Positions 17,042-28,005 of a stretch of DNA of 64,000 bases are shown piece by piece (position 1 is the first letter of the stretch; every line of letters begins with the position of its first letter). Source of the stretch: Hasllibacter halocynthiae. GTDB lineage: Bacteria; Pseudomonadota; Alphaproteobacteria; Rhodobacterales; Rhodobacteraceae. The stretch is taken from positions 806,001 to 870,000 of the forward strand of contig NZ_PVTT01000002.1 in assembly GCF_003003095.1 (NCBI RefSeq). Reading direction: 5' to 3'. The position numbers were made by a program, and so were the translations under genes. The notes beneath the pieces were generated by a model. That model searched no databases and was not told the origin of the DNA. It was given only the letters and a program-made list of their open reading frames with translations.

Positions 17042-17670
17042 TCTGCGGGCTCGACCGCGAGGAGGTGCGCGCCGGCATCCGGGATCGCGCCTCGGACCGT
17101 CACCTCCTTCGGCGTGTCGAGCCCCTTCCTGGTCCCCGCCTCGCGCCGGGCCCGGCGCCATGCCGCGAAGTCCAGCCCGGCCAGGGGCGCGAACGTGGCC
17201 AGGCCCCGGCGGGCGGGTGCGCGGACCGTGGCGCCGGTGTTGATGGGCGCGATCTCCGCCCTGTCCCAGACGGGGGAGAGGAGGCCGAGCGTGTCGAAGA
17301 CCTGCCACTCGCTCTCGTAGCCGAGGCGGCGGCGGGCGTTCAGGTTGCCGAGGCCGAGGGGCCGCGCGGGCCAGAGGAACACCCGCGCGTTCAGCATCCG
17401 CATCCAGTCCGCGGGGCAGAGGCCGTCGTCGAGCACCCGCGCCAGGCGCGCGAGGGAGAGGGGCGCGTTGTCGGTCAGGACGGCGGCCGTGCCGTCGGGC
17501 AGGCGGAGGGGCACGGCCCGGGGCCGCCGCTCGGGCGGCAGGTCCGCCCCTGCGCGGCGCGCCAGCTCGGCCGCGGGAAGGAGGCCGTGGCGGCGGACCC
17601 CCTCCGCCGCACCGCGCGCGGCCAGGCGGTAGAGCCGCGGATGGCGGGCCGCGAAGGCCCCGGGCGTCAC
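17038..17670 (-). CDS. DUF7002-like protein
   Basis: A 210-residue soluble protein resembling the DUF7002 family by its order of segments: HPRLYRLAARGAAEGVRRHGLL at the start, a DNAPLSLARLARVLDDGLCPADWMRMLN stretch, RVFLWPA, and later INTGATVRAPARRGLATF. Function unknown; the pattern recalls ADP-ribosyltransferase-like folds but this is only an impression. It begins with GTG in a four-base overlap with the GNAT gene and ends on the CTAG palindrome shared with zapE. Last gene of the accD-folC chain. Confidence 0.72.
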   Translation of the reverse strand: MTPGAFAARHPRLYRLAARGAAEGVRRHGLLPAAELARRAGADLPPERRPRAVPLRLPDGTAAVLTDNAPLSLARLARVLDDGLCPADWMRMLNARVFLWPARPLGLGNLNARRRLGYESEWQVFDTLGLLSPVWDRAEIAPINTGATVRAPARRGLATFAPLAGLDFAAWRRARREAGTRKGLDTPKEVTVRGAIPDAGAHLLAVEPAD

Positions 17671-18140
17671 GGGATCGCCTTCTCGTAGCGCCAGACGCGC
17701 AGGGGGTGGCCGGTGCCGTCCGCCAGCTTCGCCTCGCCGATCTCAGCGCGCACGCGGGTCCAGCCGTGCCGCTCGTAGAAGCGGACGGCGCGGGCGTTGC
17801 GCTCGGCGACGAGGAGGAAGGCGATGCCCGGCGGCAGGCGCCTCTCCGCGTCTCGCATGAGAGCATCGGCCGCACCGGTGCCGCGCGCTTCCTTGGCGAG
17901 GTAGAGCTGGTCCAGCTCGTTCCCCCTGACGATGCACAGGCCGTCGGGCGCGCCCTCAGGGCCGATGACGCGCATGGGGCCGAGGCTGCGATAGGTGCGG
18001 GCGGTGAACTCCTCCCTCGTGCGGGCCCGCACGAGGGAGAGCGGGACGATCCCGCCATGGCTGTCGTGCCAGGCATCGTGCCACATCCGGGCGATGCGCG
18101 CGGGCTCGCCGAGGCCGGGGCGGCGGACCTCCCGCGTCAT
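17667..18140 (-). CDS. GNAT family N-acetyltransferase
   Basis: A 157-residue acetyltransferase of the GNAT fold. The acetyl-CoA pyrophosphate loop reads LAKEARGTGAADALM, preceded by the strand NELDQLYL, and the C-terminal motif ARAVRFYERHGWTR is the usual motif B. The acceptor is unknown. The ATG overlaps the folC stop by four bases and the end overlaps the GTG start of the DUF7002 gene, so it is co-translated in the accD-folC chain. Confidence 0.9.
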   Translation of the reverse strand: MTREVRRPGLGEPARIARMWHDAWHDSHGGIVPLSLVRARTREEFTARTYRSLGPMRVIGPEGAPDGLCIVRGNELDQLYLAKEARGTGAADALMRDAERRLPPGIAFLLVAERNARAVRFYERHGWTRVRAEIGEAKLADGTGHPLRVWRYEKAIP

Positions 18141-19393
18141 CCGTTCGATCGCAGGACGTGGCCCGCAAGATAGAGCGAGCCGCAGATCAGGATGCGCGGC
18201 GCCGGGTGGGCGCGGATGGCGTCCTCGGGCGTCTTTGCGGCGTCGGCCTCGATGCCGGCCGCGCGGGCCGCGTCGACCACCGCCCCGGGGGGAAGGGTCG
18301 CGCCCTCGCCGGGGACGGGGATCGCGGTCAGCCCTTCGAGGTGCGGGGCGAGGTGCGACAGGTAGCCGCCCACGTCCTTTGTGGCGAGCATCCCGACCAC
18401 GGCCCTCGTGGGCGCCTTGGGCATGGCCGCGAGGGTGGCCGCGACGGCCTCCCCCGCCGCCGGGTTGTGCCCCCCGTCCAGCCACAGCTCGCCGGGGACG
18501 AGGTCCGCGAGGGGGCCCCACGTGAGCCGCTGCATCCGGGCGGGCCAGTCGGGCGCCATGGCGGCCGCGAAGGCCGGATCGTCCGACGGGGCGTCCGGCA
18601 GCAGGAGGCGGAGCGCCGCGAGGGCGGTGCCCGCGTTCGCGACCTGATGCGGGCCCGGCAGGGTGGGGAGCGGAAGGTCGAGGAGCCCCCGGCCGTCCTG
18701 GAAGGTCAGCCGGCCCCCTTCGCGCGCGACGTGCCAATGCTGCCCCTCCGCGCGGAGCGGCGCGCCGAGGCGGACGGCGACCCCTTCGATCACCTCCGCC
18801 GCCTCGTCCTTCTGGCGGGCCATGACGAGCGGCACGCCGCGCTTCACGATCCCCGCCTTCTCGCCCGCGATCCGTTCCAGCGTGTCGCCGAGGAAATGCT
18901 GGTGGTCCAGGTCCACCGGGGTGATGACGGTCAGCTCCGGGTGGATCACGTTCGTGGCGTCTAGCCGCCCGCCCAGCCCGACCTCCAGCAGGGCATGGTC
19001 CGCCGGAACGCGGGACATGGCCAGCATGGCGGCGGCCGTCGTGATCTCGAAATAGGTGATGGGGGCGCCGCCGTTCGCCTCCTCGCACTCCTCCAGGACG
19101 GCGAGGAGGTCGTCCTCGGGGATCAGCTCCCCGGCGAGGCGGATGCGCTCGTGGAAGCGGGCGAGGTGCGGCGAGGTGTAGGCGTGGCCCCGGCGGCCCG
19201 CCCCTTCGAGACCCGCCCGGATCATCGCGAGCGTGCTGCCCTTGCCGTTGGTGCCGGCGACGTGAACGACGGGCGGCAGCGCGCGTTCGGGGTGGCCGAG
19301 GGCAGCGAGGATGCGGCGCATCCGGTCCAGCGACAGGTCGATCACCTTCGGGTGCAGCCGCATCAGCCGCTCGAGCACGACGTCCGAGGTCAC
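18137..19393 (-). CDS. folC: Folylpolyglutamate synthase / dihydrofolate synthase
   Basis: Adds glutamate to dihydropteroate and then to folates (ATP-dependent ligase, Mur ligase fold). The 418-residue protein has the P-loop HVAGTNGKGST, YTSPHLARFHERI, the catalytic TYFEITTAAA, EVGLGGRLDATN, and ITPVDLDHQHFLG, followed by the C-terminal domain with WLDGGHNPAA. It begins with GTG at 19393, the start of the aligned region (SDVVLERLMRLHPKVIDLSLDR) and part of a GTGA overlap with the membrane-protein gene. accD-folC linkage is common in proteobacteria. Confidence 0.96.
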   Translation of the reverse strand: MTSDVVLERLMRLHPKVIDLSLDRMRRILAALGHPERALPPVVHVAGTNGKGSTLAMIRAGLEGAGRRGHAYTSPHLARFHERIRLAGELIPEDDLLAVLEECEEANGGAPITYFEITTAAAMLAMSRVPADHALLEVGLGGRLDATNVIHPELTVITPVDLDHQHFLGDTLERIAGEKAGIVKRGVPLVMARQKDEAAEVIEGVAVRLGAPLRAEGQHWHVAREGGRLTFQDGRGLLDLPLPTLPGPHQVANAGTALAALRLLLPDAPSDDPAFAAAMAPDWPARMQRLTWGPLADLVPGELWLDGGHNPAAGEAVAATLAAMPKAPTRAVVGMLATKDVGGYLSHLAPHLEGLTAIPVPGEGATLPPGAVVDAARAAGIEADAAKTPEDAIRAHPAPRILICGSLYLAGHVLRSNG

Positions 19394-19758
19394 GTCCGCC
19401 GCCTGAGGAGGACCACCGCCCCGAGGGCGAGGTCGAAGCCGATGCAGGACGCCGAATACCATTCCGGCACGGCGCCGCCCGTGGCGATCAGCAGCGCGTC
19501 CCAGCCGCCATGGGCGACGATGGCGAGGGCCAGGAAGGTGGTGCCGGCCCGCAGGCCGAGCGCGGCGAGCGCGAGGAACGCGCCGGCGCCGACCGCCTGG
19601 TGCAGGAGGTCCTCGCCTGCGACGAGCGCGAAGAGCGGGTGGACGATCGCGATCGCGGCGAGGATCGCGGCCAGGAGGAACGGCCCCTGCCGCCGGCGGA
19701 CGAGGGCAGCGAAGGCACCGCCGACGATGGCGCCCCCGATGACCGGCAGGACCGGCAC
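19390..19758 (-). CDS. Small four-helix membrane protein
   Basis: A 122-residue very hydrophobic protein with four predicted transmembrane helices (near residues 5-20, 28-48, 55-90 in two segments, and 103-118), ending in an arginine tail. No family recognised; HGGWD in the third helix and a cysteine in the fourth are its only notable polar residues. GTG start four bases after the accD stop and GTGA overlap with folC, so expression is coupled to fatty-acid and folate genes. Confidence 0.7.
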   Translation of the reverse strand: MPVLPVIGGAIVGGAFAALVRRRQGPFLLAAILAAIAIVHPLFALVAGEDLLHQAVGAGAFLALAALGLRAGTTFLALAIVAHGGWDALLIATGGAVPEWYSASCIGFDLALGAVVLLRRRT

Positions 19759-19762
19759 CGGG

Positions 19763-20746
19763 CTACTCGGCGGCCTTCGCCGGGGGCGTGCCGTCCTCGT
19801 CCGGGCCGGGCGCGGGCTCGGCCCCCTCGCCGCCCGCCGGTGTCTCGACCAGCGGCGCGGGCTCGGCCGGCGGGGGCAGCTCGGCCATGATGGCGGGGGG
19901 CTGGCCCGTGAGCATCCGGGTGATGACGATGAGCTCCTCGCGCAGGTCCTTGCGATGCGTCACCCGGTCGAGCATCCCGTGGTCGAGGAGGTATTCGGCC
20001 CGCTGGAACCCTTCGGGCAGCTTCTCGCGGATGGTCTGCTCGATCACGCGGGGGCCGGCGAAGCAGATGAGGGCGTTCGGCTCGGCGATCTGGACGTCGC
20101 CCAGCATCGCGTAGCTCGCCGTGACGCCGCCCGTGGTGGGATGGGTCAGCACGACGACGTAGGGCAGCCCCGCCTCCTTCAGCATCTGCACCGCGACGGT
20201 GGTGCGCGGCATCTGCATGAGCGAGAGGATCCCCTCCTGCATGCGCGCGCCGCCCGCGGCGGAGAAGAGGACGAGGGGGGCCTTCCGCTCGACCGCGCGC
20301 TCGGCGGCGGCGACGATCGCGTTGCCCACGTACATCCCCATCGAGCCCGCCATGAACGAGAAGTCCTGGATCGCGGCGACGATGGGGGTACGCCCGATCT
20401 CGCCCTCGGCCACCAGCATGGCCTCGTGCTGGCCGGTGGCGCGGCGCGCCTCCTTCAGGCGGGCGGGATAGGGCTTCTGGTCGCGGAACCTCAGCGGATC
20501 CTCGATCGGCGCGGGGACCGGAACCTCGACATAGGTGCCGCCGTCGAAGAGGGAGGCGGCCCGGTCGCGGGGCGAGATGGCCATGTGGTGATCGCAGTTC
20601 GTGCAGACCATCAGGGCCTTCGTCAGCTCGCGGTGGAACAGCATGGTGCCGCATTCGGGGCACTTGGTCCAAAGGTTCTCGGGCGTGTCGCGGCGGGCGA
20701 ACAGCGCGTTGACCTTTGGGCGGACGAAGTTGGTGATCCAGTTCAT
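19763..20746 (-). CDS. accD: Acetyl-CoA carboxylase carboxyltransferase subunit beta
   Basis: With AccA it transfers the carboxyl group from carboxybiotin to acetyl-CoA to make malonyl-CoA. The 327-residue protein has the N-terminal zinc ribbon CPECGTMLF...CTNCDHH (residues ~29-53), the carboxyltransferase core with VGNAIVAAAERA, FSAAGGARMQEG, LTHPTTGGVTASYAMLGD and CFAGPRVIEQTI, and a Pro/Ala/Glu-rich C-terminal tail of about 45 residues. SD GGAGG precedes the ATG, which overlaps the CPBP stop. The alpha subunit gene is not in the window. Confidence 0.97.
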   Translation of the reverse strand: MNWITNFVRPKVNALFARRDTPENLWTKCPECGTMLFHRELTKALMVCTNCDHHMAISPRDRAASLFDGGTYVEVPVPAPIEDPLRFRDQKPYPARLKEARRATGQHEAMLVAEGEIGRTPIVAAIQDFSFMAGSMGMYVGNAIVAAAERAVERKAPLVLFSAAGGARMQEGILSLMQMPRTTVAVQMLKEAGLPYVVVLTHPTTGGVTASYAMLGDVQIAEPNALICFAGPRVIEQTIREKLPEGFQRAEYLLDHGMLDRVTHRKDLREELIVITRMLTGQPPAIMAELPPPAEPAPLVETPAGGEGAEPAPGPDEDGTPPAKAAE

Positions 20747-21693
20747 CGGGGGGCCTCCGGCGGTGGCGTCGAGATAGGCGGACCCGCCATGGGCCGCAAG
20801 CGGGCGAGCGCCCAGCGCGCCAGGCCCCACGAGACCACGAGCGTCCCCATGTCGAGCGCGACGAGGGGCGCCATGACGCCCGGATCGGCGAGGTCGAGGT
20901 CGATCAGCCCCAGCGCCAGCCCGGAGAGCGGCCCGGGCGTCGTCGTCAGGAGGATCGCGAAGGCGTTGTTCCCGAAGTGCACCCCCCAGGCCGCGTGGAG
21001 CGAGCCCGTGCGCGCCGTCAGGTCGGCGGCGACGAGGCCGAAGAGCGTGGCCGCCGCCACGATCAGCGGCGCGTTCGGACCGAAGGTCTGGCCGTCCCAG
21101 TGGACGAGGCCGAACAGGAGCGAAGGAAGGACCATCCAAGCCAGGGGCGACCGGAAGCGCGCCGCCATCTGCTGCTGCAGGTAGCCCCGGAAGGCCAGCT
21201 CCTCCGCGCCGGTCTGCAGCGCCACGAGCAGGAGCCCCGGCGCGAGCCAGAGAAGCCACACGTTCGGCGGAAGGTTCGCCTGGGCCTCGATCCCGGCGCC
21301 GAACGGCAGCAGGAGGCCGAGCGCGGCCGGCAGGGCGATGGCGAGAAAGCCGATCCCGAAGCGCGCGGCCCCGCCCTCGCCCCGTCCGACCAGGGAACGC
21401 AGGCCACGCCCGTGCAGGACGCGCGCGGCGAGCCAGGTCGCGAGGGCGAGGGCCGCGAAGGTCAGCAGAACCAGCGCGAGCGTGTCCGGCCGCGACCCCG
21501 CGGCCGCGTCCTCCAGCCACAGGGCGACGTCGAAGCGCCTCTCGGGCAGGATGGCGCCGCTGCCCCAGCCGGCCAGGAGCGTCCCGATGGTGCCCAGCGC
21601 CCAGAGCAGGACGATCAGCACCACCCCGAGGGCGAGGCGCCAGAGGGCCGGGCGGGCGCGGGCGGGCGCGATGAAGGCGTCGTGCGGACTCAT
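20743..21693 (-). CDS. CPBP family intramembrane glutamic endopeptidase
   Basis: A 316-residue integral membrane protein with about eight helices and the CPBP/Abi (Rce1-like) active-site motifs: [11 protein letters not shown] (the EExxxR pair), FGLVHW with the first His, and GVHFGNN with the last His/Asn. Family members cleave prenylated or signal-type substrates in the membrane; bacterial roles include immunity to peptides, but none is shown here. First gene of the accD-folC chain; its TGA overlaps the accD ATG. Confidence 0.9.
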   Translation of the reverse strand: MSPHDAFIAPARARPALWRLALGVVLIVLLWALGTIGTLLAGWGSGAILPERRFDVALWLEDAAAGSRPDTLALVLLTFAALALATWLAARVLHGRGLRSLVGRGEGGAARFGIGFLAIALPAALGLLLPFGAGIEAQANLPPNVWLLWLAPGLLLVALQTGAEELAFRGYLQQQMAARFRSPLAWMVLPSLLFGLVHWDGQTFGPNAPLIVAAATLFGLVAADLTARTGSLHAAWGVHFGNNAFAILLTTTPGPLSGLALGLIDLDLADPGVMAPLVALDMGTLVVSWGLARWALARLRPMAGPPISTPPPEAPR

Positions 21694-21809
21694 GCGGGCG
21701 TGGTCCGACGGCCGGGCCGCGGGGGCAAGGGCCCCTGCGCGAAGCGGGCGCGTGGACGCCCCGCCCGGGCGGCGGTATGCCCCCGCCCGGCAGATCGAGG
21801 GAGAGGTCC

Positions 21810-23543
21810 ATGCTCAAGCGCGTCATCGACAAGTCGAGGCTGCCCAGCCGGCACGTCACGGAAGGTCCGAGCCGGGCGCCCCATCGTTCCTACTACTACG
21901 CGATGGGCATGACGGAGGAGGAGATCCACCAGCCCCTCGTCGGCGTGGCCACCTGCTGGAACGAGGCGGCGCCCTGCAACATCGCCCTGGGCCGGCAGGC
22001 GCAGGCGGTGAAGATGGGGGTGAAGGCCGCCTCCGGCACCCCGCGGGAATTCACCACCATCACCGTCACGGACGGCATCGCGATGGGGCACGAGGGGATG
22101 CGCAGCAGCCTGGCCTCGCGCGAGGCGATCGCCGACACGGTCGAGCTGACCATGCGCGGGCACTGCTATGACGCGATCGTCGGCCTCGCGGGCTGCGACA
22201 AATCCCTGCCGGGCATGATGATGGCCATGGTGCGGCTGAACGTGCCCAGCGTGTTCCTCTACGGCGGCTCGATCCTGCCCGGGCGGTTCGAGGGGCGCGA
22301 CGTCACCGTCCAAGACGTGTTCGAAGCCGTGGGCCGCCATCAGGCCGGGCTGAACAGCGCCGAGGACCTCGAGAAGCTCGAGAAGGTCGCCTGTCCTTCG
22401 GCCGGGGCCTGCGGGGGGCAGTTCACTGCCAACACCATGGCCTGCGTGGCCGAGGCGATCGGGCTGGCGCTGCCTCTCTCCTCCGGCGCGCCCGCCCCCT
22501 ACGAGAGCCGCGACGCGCTGGGCGAGGCGTCCGGCCAGGCGGTGATGGCGCTGCTGGAATCCGGCATCCGGGCGCGCGACGTCGTCACGCGGCAGAGCCT
22601 GGAGAACGCCGCCCGGATCGTCGCCTGCACGGGCGGCTCGACCAATGCGGGCCTCCATCTGCCGGCCATCGCGCACGAGGCGGGGATCGCGTTCACCCTC
22701 GACGACGTGTGCGAGATCTTCCGCGACACGCCCTATTTCGTCGATCTCAAGCCCGGCGGGCGGTACGTGGCCAAGGACCTCTACGAGGTGGGCGGCGTGC
22801 CAGTCGTGATGAAGGAGCTGGACCGCGCCGGCCTGATCCACCGCGACTGCGTGACCGCGACGGGCCGCTCCATGGGCGAGGAGTTGGACCGCGTCACCTC
22901 CGAAGCGGATGGCAAGGTGGTGTACCCCGTCGACCAGCCGATCACCAAGACCGGCGGCGTGGTGGGCCTGAAGGGCAACCTCGCCCCGGAGGGGGCCATC
23001 GTGAAGGTTGCCGGCATGTCGGCCGAGGAGCAGGTGTTCACCGGCCCCGCCCGCGTCTTCGAGTGCGAGGAGGACGCGTTCGAGGCCGTCAAGCAGCGCC
23101 GCTACGAGGAGGGCGAGGTCATCGTCATCCGCAACGAGGGCCCGTCGGGCGGGCCCGGCATGCGCGAGATGCTGGCGACCACGGCGGCCCTTTCCGGGCA
23201 GGGCATGGGCAAGAAGGTCGCCCTCATCACCGACGGGCGCTTCTCCGGCGCCACGCGCGGCTTCTGCGTCGGCCATGTCGGCCCGGAGGCCGCGCATGGC
23301 GGGCCGATCGGGCTGCTGCGCGACGGCGATCTCGTCACCATCGACGCGGTGCGGGGCGCGATCGGCGTGGACCTTTCGGACGAGGAACTCGCGCGGCGGC
23401 GCGCCGGGTGGAAGGGCCCGAAGGAGACGATCTACGCCTCCGGCGCGCTCTGGAAGTACGCGCAGCTCGTCGGGGGCGCGCGCCTCGGCGCGGTCACGCA
23501 CCCGGGCGCCGCGAAGGAGAAGCACGTCTACGCCGATCTCTGA
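21810..23543 (+). CDS. ilvD: Dihydroxy-acid dehydratase
   Basis: Dehydrates dihydroxy-isovalerate and dihydroxy-methylvalerate in valine, leucine and isoleucine synthesis. The 577-residue IlvD/Edd protein contains the Fe-S cysteines in [21 protein letters not shown] and [14 protein letters not shown], and the C-terminal [11 protein letters not shown]. The motif set and its length fit the DHAD type rather than phosphogluconate dehydratase. GGGAGAGG precedes the ATG at 21810. It acts in the same pathway as ilvE at 29 kb. Divergent from the CPBP-accD chain, with a 116-base gap. Confidence 0.95.
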   Translation: MLKRVIDKSRLPSRHVTEGPSRAPHRSYYYAMGMTEEEIHQPLVGVATCWNEAAPCNIALGRQAQAVKMGVKAASGTPREFTTITVTDGIAMGHEGMRSSLASREAIADTVELTMRGHCYDAIVGLAGCDKSLPGMMMAMVRLNVPSVFLYGGSILPGRFEGRDVTVQDVFEAVGRHQAGLNSAEDLEKLEKVACPSAGACGGQFTANTMACVAEAIGLALPLSSGAPAPYESRDALGEASGQAVMALLESGIRARDVVTRQSLENAARIVACTGGSTNAGLHLPAIAHEAGIAFTLDDVCEIFRDTPYFVDLKPGGRYVAKDLYEVGGVPVVMKELDRAGLIHRDCVTATGRSMGEELDRVTSEADGKVVYPVDQPITKTGGVVGLKGNLAPEGAIVKVAGMSAEEQVFTGPARVFECEEDAFEAVKQRRYEEGEVIVIRNEGPSGGPGMREMLATTAALSGQGMGKKVALITDGRFSGATRGFCVGHVGPEAAHGGPIGLLRDGDLVTIDAVRGAIGVDLSDEELARRRAGWKGPKETIYASGALWKYAQLVGGARLGAVTHPGAAKEKHVYADL

Positions 23544-23547
23544 GGCG

Positions 23548-23565
23548 GCGCCGCCCCGGCGGCGC
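23548..23565 (+). terminator. GC hairpin after ilvD
   Basis: GCGCCGCC and GGCGGCGC face each other around two C bases, directly after the ilvD stop and followed by a pyrimidine-rich CTTCTTCC. A plausible but weak intrinsic terminator. Confidence 0.35.
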
Positions 23566-23656
23566 GACCTTCTTCCGCGCCGGGGCCGGCACGGCCTTCC
23601 GGCCGGCGCCGTCCCGCGCTAACCCCCCTTCGGGGACGGGCGGGCACACGGGGCGC

Positions 23657-24421
23657 ATGGCAGTCGGACGGATACCGAGGTGGCGGCAGCGGCGCGTCCT
23701 CAGGCGCTGGGACGAGGCGCTCGCGCAGGCCCGCGAGCTGCCGCTTCCGGCCCTGCGCCGGATGCGCCGGGACGCCGGCGACCTCCGGATGCGGCTCGAC
23801 CGGGTGATCCGCGTCATCGACGGCCGCCTCCAGCTTCCGGCGATCGGATCGAAGGCGATGCCGAAGCGCGCCGGCACCGACTGGGCCCACCGCCCTGAGC
23901 CGTGGTGCGGGCCGGTTCGCCCGATCGGGATCACCTCGGTCTCGTCGGGCGCCATGCTGGGACAGCAGGTGCGCCTCTTCCACGACTGCGCCGAGAGCGA
24001 GATCGCCCTCCGCCAGGTCCGGAACCTGCGGGAGGGGGACCTCGCCCCGTTCGGGGTCCGCATGGAGGTCTTCGGCTTCGACGGCAGCTTCCTCTCGCTC
24101 GCGATCGACCTGCCGGAGGAGGCCGCGCGCCGGTTGCGCCGCCATCATGTCCTGCGCCTCGACCTGCAGGCCGAGGCCGAGAGGCCGCTGGGGGCCCTCG
24201 CGCGGCTGAACCTCGAGCATGGGCCCAACACGGCCCGGATGGTCCGCAAGCTGGACCTGGGCGACCGGACGCCTTCGGCGGAGTTCGACCTGGCCTACGC
24301 CGACATCGACGAGAAGCGGATCGGGAAGGCCTGGCTCGACCTGATCCTCGAGGAGCCGGAGATGAACCAGATCATGCTGCGCGACGTGACGCTGAGCCGT
24401 CGTCCGCGCGCCGAGCTGTGA
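23657..24421 (+). CDS. DUF6478 family protein
   Basis: A 254-residue soluble protein typical of Rhodobacterales (DUF6478). It opens with a basic helical region (RRLRRWDEALAQARELP-type), then the GTDWAHRPEPWCGPV segment, a SLAIDLPEEAARRLRRHHVLRL stretch, GPNTARMVRKL and a C-terminal RPRAEL tail. No catalytic motif is evident and the function is unknown. The ATG at 23657 begins the conserved part; no SD is obvious. The following small gene starts ten bases after the stop and is usually its neighbour, so they likely form a pair. Confidence 0.8.
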   Translation: MAVGRIPRWRQRRVLRRWDEALAQARELPLPALRRMRRDAGDLRMRLDRVIRVIDGRLQLPAIGSKAMPKRAGTDWAHRPEPWCGPVRPIGITSVSSGAMLGQQVRLFHDCAESEIALRQVRNLREGDLAPFGVRMEVFGFDGSFLSLAIDLPEEAARRLRRHHVLRLDLQAEAERPLGALARLNLEHGPNTARMVRKLDLGDRTPSAEFDLAYADIDEKRIGKAWLDLILEEPEMNQIMLRDVTLSRRPRAEL

Positions 24422-24431
24422 GGCACCGCCC

Positions 24432-24788
24432 GTGCGCCTGACCGACGGAAGGATACGCGAAGGGGTCTGGTCCGCCCGCCTCGAGAGCGAGGGCGAGCCG
24501 GGGCCCTTCGCCGTGACCCTGAGGGACCGGGAGGTGCCCCACGAGGTCGCGCGCATAGAGGGAACGCTCTGGGAGGTGCGCGTGCCGATCCCGCCCTCGC
24601 TGATCGGCGAGGGCATCCAGACGGGCATAGTCGCGGAGCCGGGCGGGCGGCGCCTCGCGCACTTCACCTTGGTCGCGGGCGAGGACGCGGGCGCGGATCT
24701 GCGGGCGGAGGTGGACCTCCTGCGGGCCGAGCTGGACCTTCTGAAGCGCGCCTTCCGCCGCCACTGCGCCGGGACCGCCCGCGGGTGA
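24432..24788 (+). CDS. Conserved hypothetical protein, partner of DUF6478 gene
   Basis: A 118-residue protein with a GTG start. The first ~90 residues look like a beta-sandwich (RLTDGRIREGVWSARLE, then EVRVPIPPSLIGEGIQTGI and LAHFTLVAGE), followed by a C-terminal helix RAEVDLLRAELDLLKRAFRR with heptad leucines that could form a coiled coil. I recognise it as a conserved Rhodobacterales protein of unknown function. It sits ten bases after the DUF6478 gene. Confidence 0.72.
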   Translation: MRLTDGRIREGVWSARLESEGEPGPFAVTLRDREVPHEVARIEGTLWEVRVPIPPSLIGEGIQTGIVAEPGGRRLAHFTLVAGEDAGADLRAEVDLLRAELDLLKRAFRRHCAGTARG

Positions 24789-24854
24789 CCCCACATGCCG
24801 GGCCCCCGCCGTGGGCATGGCCATGAAAGGGGCCTGACGCGGCGTCCTCCGTGA

Positions 24855-26927
<2,073 letters not shown>

Positions 26928-26994
26928 CGGGCGCCTCTCCGGATGGGCCGGCGGGACGGACGCAACCGTGTCGCCCGCGCCGTGTTGGGGGCGC

Positions 26995-27996
26995 ATGAGC
27001 ATCCTCCCCTCGCTTCACCGCCTCGCCTTGAAGGGCGAGCGCGCCCTCGATCGCCGCGTCGCGCGCCGGGGTCGCGGCGCGCCCGTCATCGACCCCTATC
27101 TCGGCTACGCCACCCCCGAGACGCTCGTCGCGCGGGGCCGGGTGCTGACGGCCCTGAAGCGAGGCGAGGCGCGCGAGGGGCAATCGCGCCTGGGCAACCT
27201 GCGGCAGATGGCCTCGCTCTTCCTGACGTCCGAGGTCGAGGGCGTGACTGTCGCCGCGCGCGGCGTGACGGCCGTGACGGACGCGGAAGGCTACTTCCAC
27301 CTCGTCCTGCCCCGCGGCGACGCCCTGCCCGGCTGGACGGACATACGGGCCACGGTGGAAGGTGCGGAGGTCGGCGACGAGGCGTCGCTGCCCGTCCTCG
27401 TCGCCCGGCCCGACGCCCGGTTCGGGATCATCTCGGACGTGGACGACACGATGATCCGAACGGGGGCCTACTCGCTGGCCAAGAACCTCTGGACCAGCTT
27501 CACGGGCAACGCGCTGACGCGCGAGGTCTTCGCCGATTCCCTCAAGCTGATGGAGGCGCTTTCGGAGGATGGCCGGAACCCGGTGTTCTACGTCTCCTCC
27601 TCGCCCTGGAACCTGCATGACTTCCTGCGCGACGTCTTCGCCCGGGCGGGCCTGCCCGAGGGGCCGCTCTTCCTGAAGGACTACGGCATCTCGGAGACCT
27701 CGCTGATCTCGGAGAGCCATGGCGGCCACAAGGGCTCGGCGATCGAGACGATCCTCGCGGCGCATCCGGACCTCTCCTTCGTGCTGATCGGCGACACGGG
27801 CCAGCACGACGCGGAGGTCTATCTCGACGCCGCGCTGCGCCACGAGGGCCGGGTCCGGCGGGTGATCCTGCGCGAGCCGGGGCCCGGCCCGGACGAGGGA
27901 TCGCGCCGCGCCCTCGCCGCGCTGAAGGCCATGGGGGTACCGGTGCATCACGGCGGCGACCTCTGGGACCTACCGGAGTTGCGGCGGGGCGCGTAA
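26995..27996 (+). CDS. App1-family phosphatidate phosphatase-like protein (DUF2183)
   Basis: A 333-residue protein of the App1/DUF2183 family. The catalytic DxDxT motif is ISDVDDTMI, followed by YVSSSPWNLHDFL, FLKDYG and LIGDTGQHDAEVY, the usual order. Yeast App1 is a phosphatidate phosphatase; for bacterial members the substrate is uncertain. The N-terminal ~130 residues contain a beta-rich region before the HAD-like domain. The ATG at 26995 is chosen as the start of the conserved N-terminus. Nine bases separate it from the DMT transporter gene. Confidence 0.88.
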   Translation: MSILPSLHRLALKGERALDRRVARRGRGAPVIDPYLGYATPETLVARGRVLTALKRGEAREGQSRLGNLRQMASLFLTSEVEGVTVAARGVTAVTDAEGYFHLVLPRGDALPGWTDIRATVEGAEVGDEASLPVLVARPDARFGIISDVDDTMIRTGAYSLAKNLWTSFTGNALTREVFADSLKLMEALSEDGRNPVFYVSSSPWNLHDFLRDVFARAGLPEGPLFLKDYGISETSLISESHGGHKGSAIETILAAHPDLSFVLIGDTGQHDAEVYLDAALRHEGRVRRVILREPGPGPDEGSRRALAALKAMGVPVHHGGDLWDLPELRRGA

Positions 27997-28005
27997 GGCC
28001 CGCCC

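Noticed and set aside
20743-21693. CPBP protein as a phage-abortive (Abi) gene
   Set aside because: The family includes bacteriocin-immunity and Abi-named members, but here it is coupled to accD and folC in a housekeeping chain with no defence context.
19763-21859. Very long open frames antisense to or upstream of accD, smc, petABC and others
   Set aside because: High GC removes stop codons from the other frames, giving Arg/Pro/Gly/Ala-rich translations without domains. They are shadows of the real genes.
26928-26994. Extra N-terminal residues for the App1-like protein from the ATG at 26968
   Set aside because: The added residues (SPAPCWGR) do not fit the family start; the ATG at 26995 does.
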